Shown here in pieces: positions 41,506 to 48,602 of a stretch of 64,000 nt of DNA; the stretch's first letter is position 1; each line of letters starts with the position of its first letter. Origin of the DNA: Streptomyces cinnabarinus (GTDB lineage Bacteria; Actinomycetota; Actinomycetes; Streptomycetales; Streptomycetaceae); NCBI RefSeq assembly GCF_027270315.1, contig NZ_CP114413.1, positions 7,316,001 to 7,380,000 of the forward strand. The letters are read 5' to 3'. A model generated the notes under the pieces. The model worked only from the letters and a program-made list of their open reading frames with translations, was not told the DNA's origin and searched no databases. The translations under genes were made by a program, and so were the position numbers.

Positions 41506-42282
41506 CGGCTTACGGGCGACTCCTGCGTACACCGGCACGATGCCCTCGGCCTGGGCGGCCACGTCCTCCGGCTCGGGGCGCCACCCGGTCACCGGGATCA
41601 CGCCCGGTCCGAGCAGCTCAAGCCCCTCGAAGAACCGGGAGAACTCGGCGAGCGAGCGGGGATGGAAGGGCGTGCCGCTGCGGCGGAACTGCTCGGCTGC
41701 CTTCTCGATCGCCTCGGGGCTGAGATCCGGGGTGACCTGCGACAGCACCAGGAAACTGCCGGGCGCGAGCGTGTCGACGTACTTCTTCAGCAGGCCGTGG
41801 ACCTCCTCGCCCAGGTAGTGGGTCAGCGCCACCAGCGACAGGGCGACCGGCCGGTCGAGGTCCAGGTGTACGGCCGCCTGCCCGAGGATCGTGTCGGGGT
41901 CGCGGACGTCCGCGTGCAGATAGTGCGTGGCGCCCTCGGCGGAGCTGCGCAGCAGCGCCTCAGCGTGCCGCAGCACGATCGGGTCGTTGTCGGCGTACAC
42001 CACCGTCGACCCGGCGGCGACCGACTGGGCCACCTGGTGCAGATTGGGCTCGGTCGGGATGCCGGTGCCGATGTCCAGGAACTGCCGGATCCCCGCCTCG
42101 GCGGCGGCCCGGGTCGCCCGGTGCATGAACCGGCGGTTGGCGCGCGCCCCGCGCAGCACCGTGCCGTCCACGGCGAGGATCCGCCGGGCCAGCTCCTCGT
42201 CCACCGGGTAGTTGTCCTTGCCGCCCAGCCACCAGTCGTACACCCGGGCCGGGTGCGGCCGGCTGGTGTCGATGTCGGTCAT
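41503..42282 (-). CDS. SAM-dependent methyltransferase, DUF574 family
   Basis: 259 residues from ATG at 42282, GAGGAG upstream. The family opening RPHPARVYDWWLGGKDNYPVDEELARRIL is unmistakable. SAM motif FLDIGTGIPTEPNLHQVAQ and acidic VVYADNDPIVLRHAEALL follow, then HADVRDPD. This family is abundant in Streptomyces beside XRE/DUF5753 regulators and has few characterised members. Only 52 bp separate it from the upstream XRE gene on the same strand, so they are probably one unit. Confidence 0.92.
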   Translation of the reverse strand: MTDIDTSRPHPARVYDWWLGGKDNYPVDEELARRILAVDGTVLRGARANRRFMHRATRAAAEAGIRQFLDIGTGIPTEPNLHQVAQSVAAGSTVVYADNDPIVLRHAEALLRSSAEGATHYLHADVRDPDTILGQAAVHLDLDRPVALSLVALTHYLGEEVHGLLKKYVDTLAPGSFLVLSQVTPDLSPEAIEKAAEQFRRSGTPFHPRSLAEFSRFFEGLELLGPGVIPVTGWRPEPEDVAAQAEGIVPVYAGVARKP

Positions 42283-42334
42283 ACGGTGTCCGCTCCTCAG
42301 GGGTCGGAAGTCCGGGTCACAGGTGGGACGTTCG

Positions 42335-43198
42335 TCAGAAGTCCGCGCGGCGCTCCCTGAGGAGCTTTCTGGTGCGGTCGGCGGAGGCGGCACCCGTGGA
42401 CATGTGGTCCAGGACCTCCAGATGCGCCGCGACCTCCGTGCGGGAGTCCAGATACAGCGCACCGGTCAGATACTCGGTGAAGACCATGTCCGGCAGCTCG
42501 GGCTCGGCGAACCGGAAGAGGGTGAAGGGCGCGTAGGTGCCGGGGTGCGGGCCGCGGGCGAACTCGGCGATCTGCAGGGTGACCCGGTCGCGCTCGGCGA
42601 ACTCCAGGAGCCGGTCGAGCTGTTCGCGCATCACCGAGGTGTGGTCGCTCACCGGCCGCCGCAGCACCGTCTCGTCCATGATGACCCAGATGTGCGGCCG
42701 CTCCGGGCTCTCCAGCAGCCGCTGCCGCTCCATCCGCAGGGCCACATGCCGCTCTATGGACTCGGGCCCGGTCTGGCCTATCGTCCCCGCCTCCAGTACG
42801 GCGCGCGCGTAGTCCTCGGTCTGGAGCAGGCCCGGCACGAAGTGCGGCTCGTAGGAGCGGATCATCCGTGCCGCGCCCTCCAGGCTCACGTACATGCTGA
42901 ACCAGTCCGGCAGCACATCGTGGTACCGCTGCCACCAGCCCGGCTGGTTCGCCTCCTCGGCCAGTGAGACGAAGGCCGTCGCCTCCTCCGTGGGCACGCC
43001 GTAGGTGTCCAGCAGCACCTGTACGTACGGGATCTTCAGGGCGACCTCGGCCATCTCCATCCGCCGTACCGTCGCCGGGGCCACTCGCAGGACCTTCGCG
43101 GCTTCCTCGCGCTTGAGTCCGGCCGCCTCCCGGAGCTCCTGCAACCGTTTGCCGAGCACCACCTGACCCACGGTCGGCGCAGGCCGCCGCTCACTCAC
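42335..43198 (-). CDS. XRE-family regulator with DUF5753 domain
   Basis: 287 residues from GTG at 43198 with GGGAGGG upstream. Helix-turn-helix near 16-70 (LGKRLQELREAAGLKREEAAKVLRVAPATVRRMEMAE) and a C-terminal DUF5753 domain with the conserved LPDWFSMYVSLEGAARMIRSYEPHFVPGLLQTEDYARAVL. Streptomyces encodes dozens of these, generally next to a small DUF397 protein; here the partner is a DUF574 methyltransferase instead. Some members influence sporulation and antibiotic production; targets are unknown here. Confidence 0.92.
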   Translation of the reverse strand: MSERRPAPTVGQVVLGKRLQELREAAGLKREEAAKVLRVAPATVRRMEMAEVALKIPYVQVLLDTYGVPTEEATAFVSLAEEANQPGWWQRYHDVLPDWFSMYVSLEGAARMIRSYEPHFVPGLLQTEDYARAVLEAGTIGQTGPESIERHVALRMERQRLLESPERPHIWVIMDETVLRRPVSDHTSVMREQLDRLLEFAERDRVTLQIAEFARGPHPGTYAPFTLFRFAEPELPDMVFTEYLTGALYLDSRTEVAAHLEVLDHMSTGAASADRTRKLLRERRADF

Positions 43199-43301
43199 GC
43201 CACGCCCTCCCCTACGCGCCGAAGTACCCGTGCAGTGTGCCATGTTCCGCTTGCGCTCTCACCGGTTCGGTGATGAGGCGCTCGCCACTGCCGCGCCCGG
43301 C

Positions 43302-43318
43302 ATTACCCGGGAGGTAAT
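43302..43318. promoter_or_regulatory. Inverted repeat between divergent genes
   Basis: ATTACC-CGGGA-GGTAAT, in the 247-bp gap between the XRE gene (start 43198) and the membrane-protein gene (start 43446). It may be an operator for either; nothing else distinctive was seen in this gap. Confidence 0.35.
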
Positions 43319-43445
43319 CGACCAGGCACGACGGGCGCGCGATCGTTGGGTCACCGGGCTCCGGGTCGGCGCACTCCGATCCGGAACCCGCCTTCCACTG
43401 CCCCGGATTCCGTTCCTCGACCGACCCGACGGAGGGTGATTCGTC

Positions 43446-43871
43446 ATGTCCGCAACCCAGCTAGCCGTGCTCGCCCGGACCTCCGACCCGCGCATCGTGC
43501 TGCGCCGGTTCCTCGCCCTCGACGCGGTGGTGACGGGTACCAACGCCCTTGCCTATCTGGCCGCTTCGGGGCCACTGGGCCGTCTGTTCGGCGTCGACCG
43601 GACGCTACTGCTCGAACTCGGCGTGTTCCTGGCGGTGTACGCGGGCGCCGTCGGCTGGCTCGCCTCCCGCGCACATCCCGCCGCGCTCCCCGTGCGGGTG
43701 GTGATCGAGGCCAACTTCGCCTGGGCCGCGCTCAGTCTGGTCGCGCTCGCGGTGTGGCTGTCGCCGACCACGGCCGGCGCGGTGTGGACGGTGCTCCAGG
43801 CACTCACCGTCGCCGGGTTCGCCGCGCTTCAGCAGCTGGCGCTGAAGGCACGTCAGGGCAGCAGTGACTGA
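43446..43871 (+). CDS. Small four-span integral membrane protein
   Basis: 141 residues. Hydrophobic spans about 22-42 (FLALDAVVTGTNALAYLAA), 55-73, 85-105 and 110-130. No catalytic motif. Small streptomycete membrane proteins of this size and pattern are common and uncharacterised. Ribosome site GGAGGG. The last 19 bp overlap the convergent XRE gene. Confidence 0.78.
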   Translation: MSATQLAVLARTSDPRIVLRRFLALDAVVTGTNALAYLAASGPLGRLFGVDRTLLLELGVFLAVYAGAVGWLASRAHPAALPVRVVIEANFAWAALSLVALAVWLSPTTAGAVWTVLQALTVAGFAALQQLALKARQGSSD

Positions 43872-44653
43872 AGGTACTTGACCGTCGCCGGGTCGGCCGG
43901 GAGCAGTGTCTCGATGGCCAGCTCGGCGACCGTCACGTCCATCGGGGTGTTGAAGGTGGAGATCGAGGAGATGAACGACAGCGTCCGGCCCTCGTGCTCG
44001 ATCAGCAGCGGCAGGGCGAAGTAGGGGACGGGCTCGGCCGGTTCCGCGCTCCGGTCCTCCTCCGGCACCGGGTAGGCCGCCACCTCCTCGTACAACTCCC
44101 GCAGTGGCTCCGAGCGGTGCAGGGCGATCTGCCGTTCCATCTGGGCGAGCAGATGACCGCGCCACTCCCGGAGGTTGCGGATGCGCGGCGCCAGGCCCTC
44201 CGGGTGGAGGGTGAGCCGCATCGCGTTCAGCGGGGGAGCAAGCAGATGCTCGGGGATGCCGTCCAGCAGCATCAGGATGCCCCGGTTGGCCGCCTGCACG
44301 TGGTACATCGCGTCCACCACGATCGCCGGGTACGGCTCATAGCCCTGGATCAGCCGCTCCATGCCCGCGCGCACCGCGTCCATCGCCGGGTCGTCGAGCG
44401 GGGTCTCCGAATAGCGCGGCGCGTAACCGGCCGCGAGCAGAAGGGCGTTGCGCTCCCTGACCGGCACCTCCAGATGCTCGGCGAGCCGCAGCACCATCTC
44501 CTCGCTCGGCCGGGAGCGGCCCGTCTCGATGAAGGAGATGTGCCGGGCGGAGGAGTCGGCGCGCAGCGCCAGTTCCAGCTGGCTGACCCGGCGCTGCTCC
44601 CGCCAGGCCCGCAGCAGCGGCCCGACGCCCCGGTCGGTGGGAGTGGTGGTCAT
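43853..44653 (-). CDS. XRE-family regulator with MmyB-like ligand-binding domain
   Basis: 266 residues from ATG at 44653. HTH about 10-65 (LLRAWREQRRVSQLELALRADSSARHISFIETGRSRPSEEMVLRLAEHL). The MmyB-like C-terminal domain contains YEPYPAIVVDAMYHVQAANRGILMLLDG and the closing FISSISTFNTPMDVTVAELAIETLLPAD. Related proteins regulate the methylenomycin genes and neighbouring dehydrogenases; here the neighbour is a membrane protein whose 3' end overlaps. A fatty-acid-like ligand is known for the fold but is not shown here. Confidence 0.9.
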   Translation of the reverse strand: MTTTPTDRGVGPLLRAWREQRRVSQLELALRADSSARHISFIETGRSRPSEEMVLRLAEHLEVPVRERNALLLAAGYAPRYSETPLDDPAMDAVRAGMERLIQGYEPYPAIVVDAMYHVQAANRGILMLLDGIPEHLLAPPLNAMRLTLHPEGLAPRIRNLREWRGHLLAQMERQIALHRSEPLRELYEEVAAYPVPEEDRSAEPAEPVPYFALPLLIEHEGRTLSFISSISTFNTPMDVTVAELAIETLLPADPATVKYLQSLLP

Positions 44654-44770
44654 GCCACGACGGTAGTCGACTGACCGCCACACCCGGGATGCCGCCCTTG
44701 TGACCAGGGCTTCGGCGCTCGTCCTGTGGCAGTCTTGAAGGGAGTCCGCAGCCCAGGAAGGAGCGGCGTC

Positions 44771-45076
44771 ATGGCCGTCGAACCGCTGTCGCAGAAGGAG
44801 ATCGAGGACCGCCTCGCGGAACTGCCGGGCTGGTCCCTGGACGGGGACCGGCTGGCCCGTTCCTACCGGCTCTCCTCGCACTTCGCGGCCACCGCGATGG
44901 TCGTGCACATCGCCCAGGTCCAGGACCAGCTCGACCACCACTCCGACCTCACGCTCGGCTACAACAGGATCCACTTGACCGTGAACACGCACAGTGTGGG
45001 CGGCGCGGTCACCGAGAAGGACTTCGAGCTGGCCGCGCGGGTGGAGGCGCTGGCTCCGGGACACGGGGCCGAGTGA
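44771..45076 (+). CDS. Pterin-4a-carbinolamine dehydratase
   Basis: 101 residues from ATG at 44771 with AAGGAG upstream, the standard PCD length. Family motifs: LAELPGWSLDGDRLARSYRL, then the active-site block VAQVQDQLDHHSDLTLGYNRIHLTVNTHSVGGAVTEKDFELA with the paired His. It recycles 4a-hydroxytetrahydropterin after aromatic amino acid hydroxylation. No hydroxylase gene is adjacent. Only 7 nt separate it from the next methyltransferase start. Confidence 0.94.
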   Translation: MAVEPLSQKEIEDRLAELPGWSLDGDRLARSYRLSSHFAATAMVVHIAQVQDQLDHHSDLTLGYNRIHLTVNTHSVGGAVTEKDFELAARVEALAPGHGAE

Positions 45077-45083
45077 GGGGCGC

Positions 45084-45827
45084 GTGCTCGACTACGACAA
45101 GGAAGCCGACGTCTACGACTCCTCCCGGGGCGGTGAACCCCGGGCCGCCGCGGCGGCGGAGGCGGTGCTCGGCCTGATCCCGGACGGCGCCCGGAACCTC
45201 CTCGACGTGGCCTGCGGCACCGGGATCGTCACCCGGCGGCTCGCGGCGGCGCGGCCCGCGCTGCGGGTGACGGGCGCGGATCTGACGTACGGGATGGCCC
45301 GGATGGCCGTCGCGCGGCTGCCCGGCGCGGTCGTGCTCGCCGACAGCCGCCGGCTGCCCTTTCCCGACGGGACGTTCGACGCGGTGACCAGTGTGTGGCT
45401 GCTGCATCTGCTGGACCGGGGCGACGACGTGGCCGCGGTGGTCGCCGAGTGCGCCCGGGTGCTGCGGCCGGGCGGGGTCTATGTGACGACCGTCGACAAG
45501 GCCGCCTCCCATGACGTCGGCAGCGACATCGACGCCGTGCTGGAACCGCGCCCGCGCCGCGCCGCGCCGGACGCCGCGGACCGGGTCGGGTCCCTCGCCG
45601 CGGAGCACGGTCTGGACCTGATCGGCGCCGCCGGCTTCACCGGCCTCGGGCAGGGCCGCAGCCCCCGAGGAACCGCGGCCGACCTGCGGCGCGGCTGGTT
45701 CACCCGGCTGCCGCCCGGCGATCCGCTCACCGAGCGCTTCGCTGCGGGCCTGGAGACCCTTCCGGACCCGGACCGCCGCCGCCCCGACCCGGTGTTCGGC
45801 CTGCGGGCGTTCCGTAAGTCCGGGTGA
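45084..45827 (+). CDS. Class I SAM-dependent methyltransferase
   Basis: 247 residues from GTG at 45084. SAM motif I LLDVACGTGIVTRRLA near 40-55, motif II LRVTGADLTYGMARMAV, then ADSRRLPFPDGTFDAVTSVWLLHLLD and LRPGGVYVTTVDKA. The C-terminal part is short and lacks a lid characteristic of a known subgroup. The substrate is unknown. It is co-transcribed with the pterin dehydratase gene. Confidence 0.88.
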   Translation: MLDYDKEADVYDSSRGGEPRAAAAAEAVLGLIPDGARNLLDVACGTGIVTRRLAAARPALRVTGADLTYGMARMAVARLPGAVVLADSRRLPFPDGTFDAVTSVWLLHLLDRGDDVAAVVAECARVLRPGGVYVTTVDKAASHDVGSDIDAVLEPRPRRAAPDAADRVGSLAAEHGLDLIGAAGFTGLGQGRSPRGTAADLRRGWFTRLPPGDPLTERFAAGLETLPDPDRRRPDPVFGLRAFRKSG

Positions 45828-45930
45828 GCCTCCAGGACCCCGAACTGGCCGGGAAACGCGGCAACTTGACGGACGCCGGCGGCGACTGAGGAGGAACGGA
45901 ACCCGTCCGTCCTCCCAGGAGGTACGTCTC

Positions 45931-47814
45931 ATGACGCACCCGCACCCGCACAGGCACCGCAGACGACACAGCGCCGTCCTGTCCGCGCTCGGCGCCACGG
46001 CCGCGCTCGTCGCCGCCGGACTCACCGCGCTCACCGGCGCCGGCCCGGCCGAGGCCGCCACCGCACGCCAGGTCGAGGCGCTCGACCGGGGCGTGGTCAG
46101 CGTGTACACCGGCAGCGGCAACCTGGTCAGCTGGCGCTGGCTCGGCACCGACCCCGACAGCGTCTCCTTCAACCTCTACCGGGCGGGTACGAAGGTCAAC
46201 TCGTCCCCGATCACCGGCTCCACCAACTACTTCCACTCCGGCGCCCCCGCGCACGCCGACTACACGGTCCGCGCGATCGTGAACGGCGTGGAACAGGGCG
46301 ACTCCGTCCACGCGATCCAGTTCCGCACCGGGTACAAGGACGTCCCGATCTCCCCGCCGTCCGGCGGCACCACACCCGACGGCGTCGCCTACACCTACGA
46401 GGCCAACGACGCCTCGGTCGGCGACCTCGACGGCGACGGCGCCCTCGACCTGGTCCTCAAGTGGCAGCCCACCAACGCCAAGGACAACTCCCAGTCCGGC
46501 TACACCGGCAACACGATCGTCGACGGCATCAAGCTCGACGGCACCCGGCTGTGGCGGATCGACCTGGGCCGCAACATCCGCTCCGGCGCCCACTACACGC
46601 AGTTCCAGGTCTACGACTACGACGGCGACCGCAAGGCCGAGGTCGCCATGAAGACCGCCGACGGCACCGTGGACGGCGGCGGCACGGTGATCGGCAGCTC
46701 GTCGGCGGACCACCGCAACTCCAGCGGGTACGTCCTGTCCGGCCCCGAGTACCTGACCATGTTCAACGGGCAGACCGGGCGGGCGATGCAGAGTGTCGAC
46801 TACGTCCCGGCGCGCGGCACGGTCTCCTCCTGGGGCGACTCCTACGGCAACCGGGTGGACCGCTTCCTGGCGGGCACCGCCTACCTCGACGGCTCCCGGC
46901 CCTCACTGATCATGGCGCGCGGCTACTACACCCGTACCGTCATCGCCGCCTGGGACTGGCGGGGCGGCTCCTTCACCCGCCGCTGGACCTTCGACACCAA
47001 CTCCTCCACCAACTCCGGCAAGGGGTACGACGGTCAGGGCTCGCACAGTCTGTCCGTGGGGGACGTCGACAACGACGGCAAGGACGAGATCGTGTACGGC
47101 GCGATGGCCGTCGACGACAACGGCAACGGGCTGTGGACCGCGAAGACCGGGCACGGGGACGCCCAGCACCTCGGCGACCTCGATCCGTCCACCTCGGGCC
47201 TGGAGTACTTCAAGGTCTCCGAGTCGACGTCCCAGCCGGCCGAGCTGTACCTCAACCCCGCGAACGGCGCGGTCCGTTGGAAGCTCGCCGCCTGCTGCGA
47301 CAACGGGCGGGGCGTGGCGGGGGACATCTACGCCGGGAACGACGGCGCGGAGGTCTGGTCGGCCTCGGACACCGGCATCCGGGACGAGGCGGGCGCGTCC
47401 AAGGGCCGTGAGCCCTCGTCCGTGAACTTCCTGTCCTGGTGGGACGGGGACACGGTCCGTGAACTCCTCGACGGCACCCGGATCGACAAGTACGGCACCT
47501 CGTCGGACACCCGGCTGCTGACCGGGGCCTCCGTCCACTCCAACAACGGCACCAAGGCGACCCCGTCGCTCTCGGGTGACATCCTCGGCGACTGGCGCGA
47601 GGAGGTCATCTGGCCGACCAGCGACAACACGGCCCTGCGGATCTACTCGACCCCGCACGAGACGAGCACGAGGATCACGACCCTGCTGCACGACACGATG
47701 TATCGCACGGCTCTCGCCTGGCAGAACACCGCGTACAACCAGCCCCCGCACCCGAGCTTCTTCCTCGGCAACGGCATGACCACGGCCCCGCGGCCCGTGG
47801 TATACGCGCCCTGA
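45931..47814 (+). CDS. Secreted PL11 rhamnogalacturonan lyase
   Basis: 627 residues. Signal peptide about 1-42 with a long Arg/His-rich n-region (cleavage near AEA-AT). The mature enzyme starts with the PL11 pattern RQVEALDRGVVSVYTGSGNLVSWRWLGTDPDSVSFNLYR, followed by repeated calcium-binding blades of an eight-bladed propeller (VGDLDGDGALDLVLKW, VYDYDGDRKAEVAMKTADG, VGDVDNDGKDEIVYGA). It cleaves the rhamnogalacturonan-I backbone of pectin by beta-elimination. No CBM is attached. AGGAGG ribosome site. It opens the plant-polymer region but carries no CebR box. Confidence 0.94.
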   Translation: MTHPHPHRHRRRHSAVLSALGATAALVAAGLTALTGAGPAEAATARQVEALDRGVVSVYTGSGNLVSWRWLGTDPDSVSFNLYRAGTKVNSSPITGSTNYFHSGAPAHADYTVRAIVNGVEQGDSVHAIQFRTGYKDVPISPPSGGTTPDGVAYTYEANDASVGDLDGDGALDLVLKWQPTNAKDNSQSGYTGNTIVDGIKLDGTRLWRIDLGRNIRSGAHYTQFQVYDYDGDRKAEVAMKTADGTVDGGGTVIGSSSADHRNSSGYVLSGPEYLTMFNGQTGRAMQSVDYVPARGTVSSWGDSYGNRVDRFLAGTAYLDGSRPSLIMARGYYTRTVIAAWDWRGGSFTRRWTFDTNSSTNSGKGYDGQGSHSLSVGDVDNDGKDEIVYGAMAVDDNGNGLWTAKTGHGDAQHLGDLDPSTSGLEYFKVSESTSQPAELYLNPANGAVRWKLAACCDNGRGVAGDIYAGNDGAEVWSASDTGIRDEAGASKGREPSSVNFLSWWDGDTVRELLDGTRIDKYGTSSDTRLLTGASVHSNNGTKATPSLSGDILGDWREEVIWPTSDNTALRIYSTPHETSTRITTLLHDTMYRTALAWQNTAYNQPPHPSFFLGNGMTTAPRPVVYAP

Positions 47815-47851
47815 GCACATTTTCATTACGGGATCTACACGTTTCGGCTCT

Positions 47852-47891
47852 CCCCAGGGAAGATTCACTTCTCAGCACCACTTCCCTGGGG
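47852..47891 (+). promoter_or_regulatory. Hairpin that can mask the ribosome site of the next gene
   Basis: CCCCAGGGAAG and CTTCCCTGGGG pair perfectly (11 bp) around 18 nt. The right arm runs into the GGGGGG ribosome site, 5 nt before the ATG at 47897. It may terminate the PL11 transcript or hold down translation of the following gene. Confidence 0.55.
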
Positions 47892-47896
47892 GGATC

Positions 47897-48559
47897 ATGA
47901 GTCAGCAGTTCACGCCGCCGCCGATGCCCGGATACGGGCCGCCGGTCGCGCCCCCGCCGCCGAAGGGGCCTCGTACGGCCCTGATCGCCACGGCCGCCGC
48001 CGTGGTCGCCGCGGTGATCGCCTCCGCCGTCACGGCCGGGGTCAGCGGCGACAGCGAGGCCAAGCCCGCGCCCACGGTCACGGTCACCAAGACGGCCCCG
48101 GCCGCCGAGGGCGAGGCCGGGGCGGAGTCGGACGCCGGGTCCGAGCCCGCCGCCGAGGAGGCCGGCAGCGGCGACGCCTACGGCCTCACCGACACCGTGG
48201 CCTACGACAACGACGTCGAGGTCAGCCTCTCCGGCTTCGGCCGCGGGGTGTCCAGCGACTACGCGGCTCCGGAGAACACGCCGTACGTGAAGTTCACCAT
48301 CAAGGTCGTCAACAACTCCGACGCGACGGTCGACGCCAACCAGATGACCGTCAACTGCGCCTACGGCGACGAGGGCAAGGAGGGCGAGGCCATCTACGAC
48401 GACGGTCTCGACGGCCTGCCCGACACCCGCATCCTGGCGGGCCGTTCGCTCTCCGTGACGTGGGCCTGCGAGCTGCCGAAGAAGGAGACCTTCCTCCAGG
48501 TCGAGGTCGCGCCCGACTGGGAGTCGGAGGAGTCGATCTTCGCCGGTGACGTGAAGTGA
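47897..48559 (+). CDS. Membrane-anchored protein with DUF4352-like extracellular domain
   Basis: 220 residues. Pro-rich cytoplasmic head (QFTPPPMPGYGPPVAPPPPKGP), one membrane span about 29-50 (ALIATAAAVVAAVIASAVTAGV), an acidic Ala/Glu stalk, and a beta domain about 100-220 (VSLSGFGRGVSSDYAAPENTPYVKFTIKVVNNSDATVDANQMTVNC...LSVTWACELPK) that fits the immunoglobulin-like DUF4352 type. Function unknown. A strong bidirectional terminator follows. Confidence 0.82.
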   Translation: MSQQFTPPPMPGYGPPVAPPPPKGPRTALIATAAAVVAAVIASAVTAGVSGDSEAKPAPTVTVTKTAPAAEGEAGAESDAGSEPAAEEAGSGDAYGLTDTVAYDNDVEVSLSGFGRGVSSDYAAPENTPYVKFTIKVVNNSDATVDANQMTVNCAYGDEGKEGEAIYDDGLDGLPDTRILAGRSLSVTWACELPKKETFLQVEVAPDWESEESIFAGDVK

Positions 48560-48563
48560 CGAA

Positions 48564-48597
48564 GAGGGGCGCGCGCCGACAGCGGCACGCGCCCCTC
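48564..48597. terminator. Bidirectional terminator between convergent genes
   Basis: GAGGGGCGCG/CGCGCCCCTC, perfect 10-bp stem with 14-nt loop, centred between the stops of the 47897 gene and the GH74 gene. Confidence 0.85.
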
Positions 48598-48602
48598 GGG
48601 GT

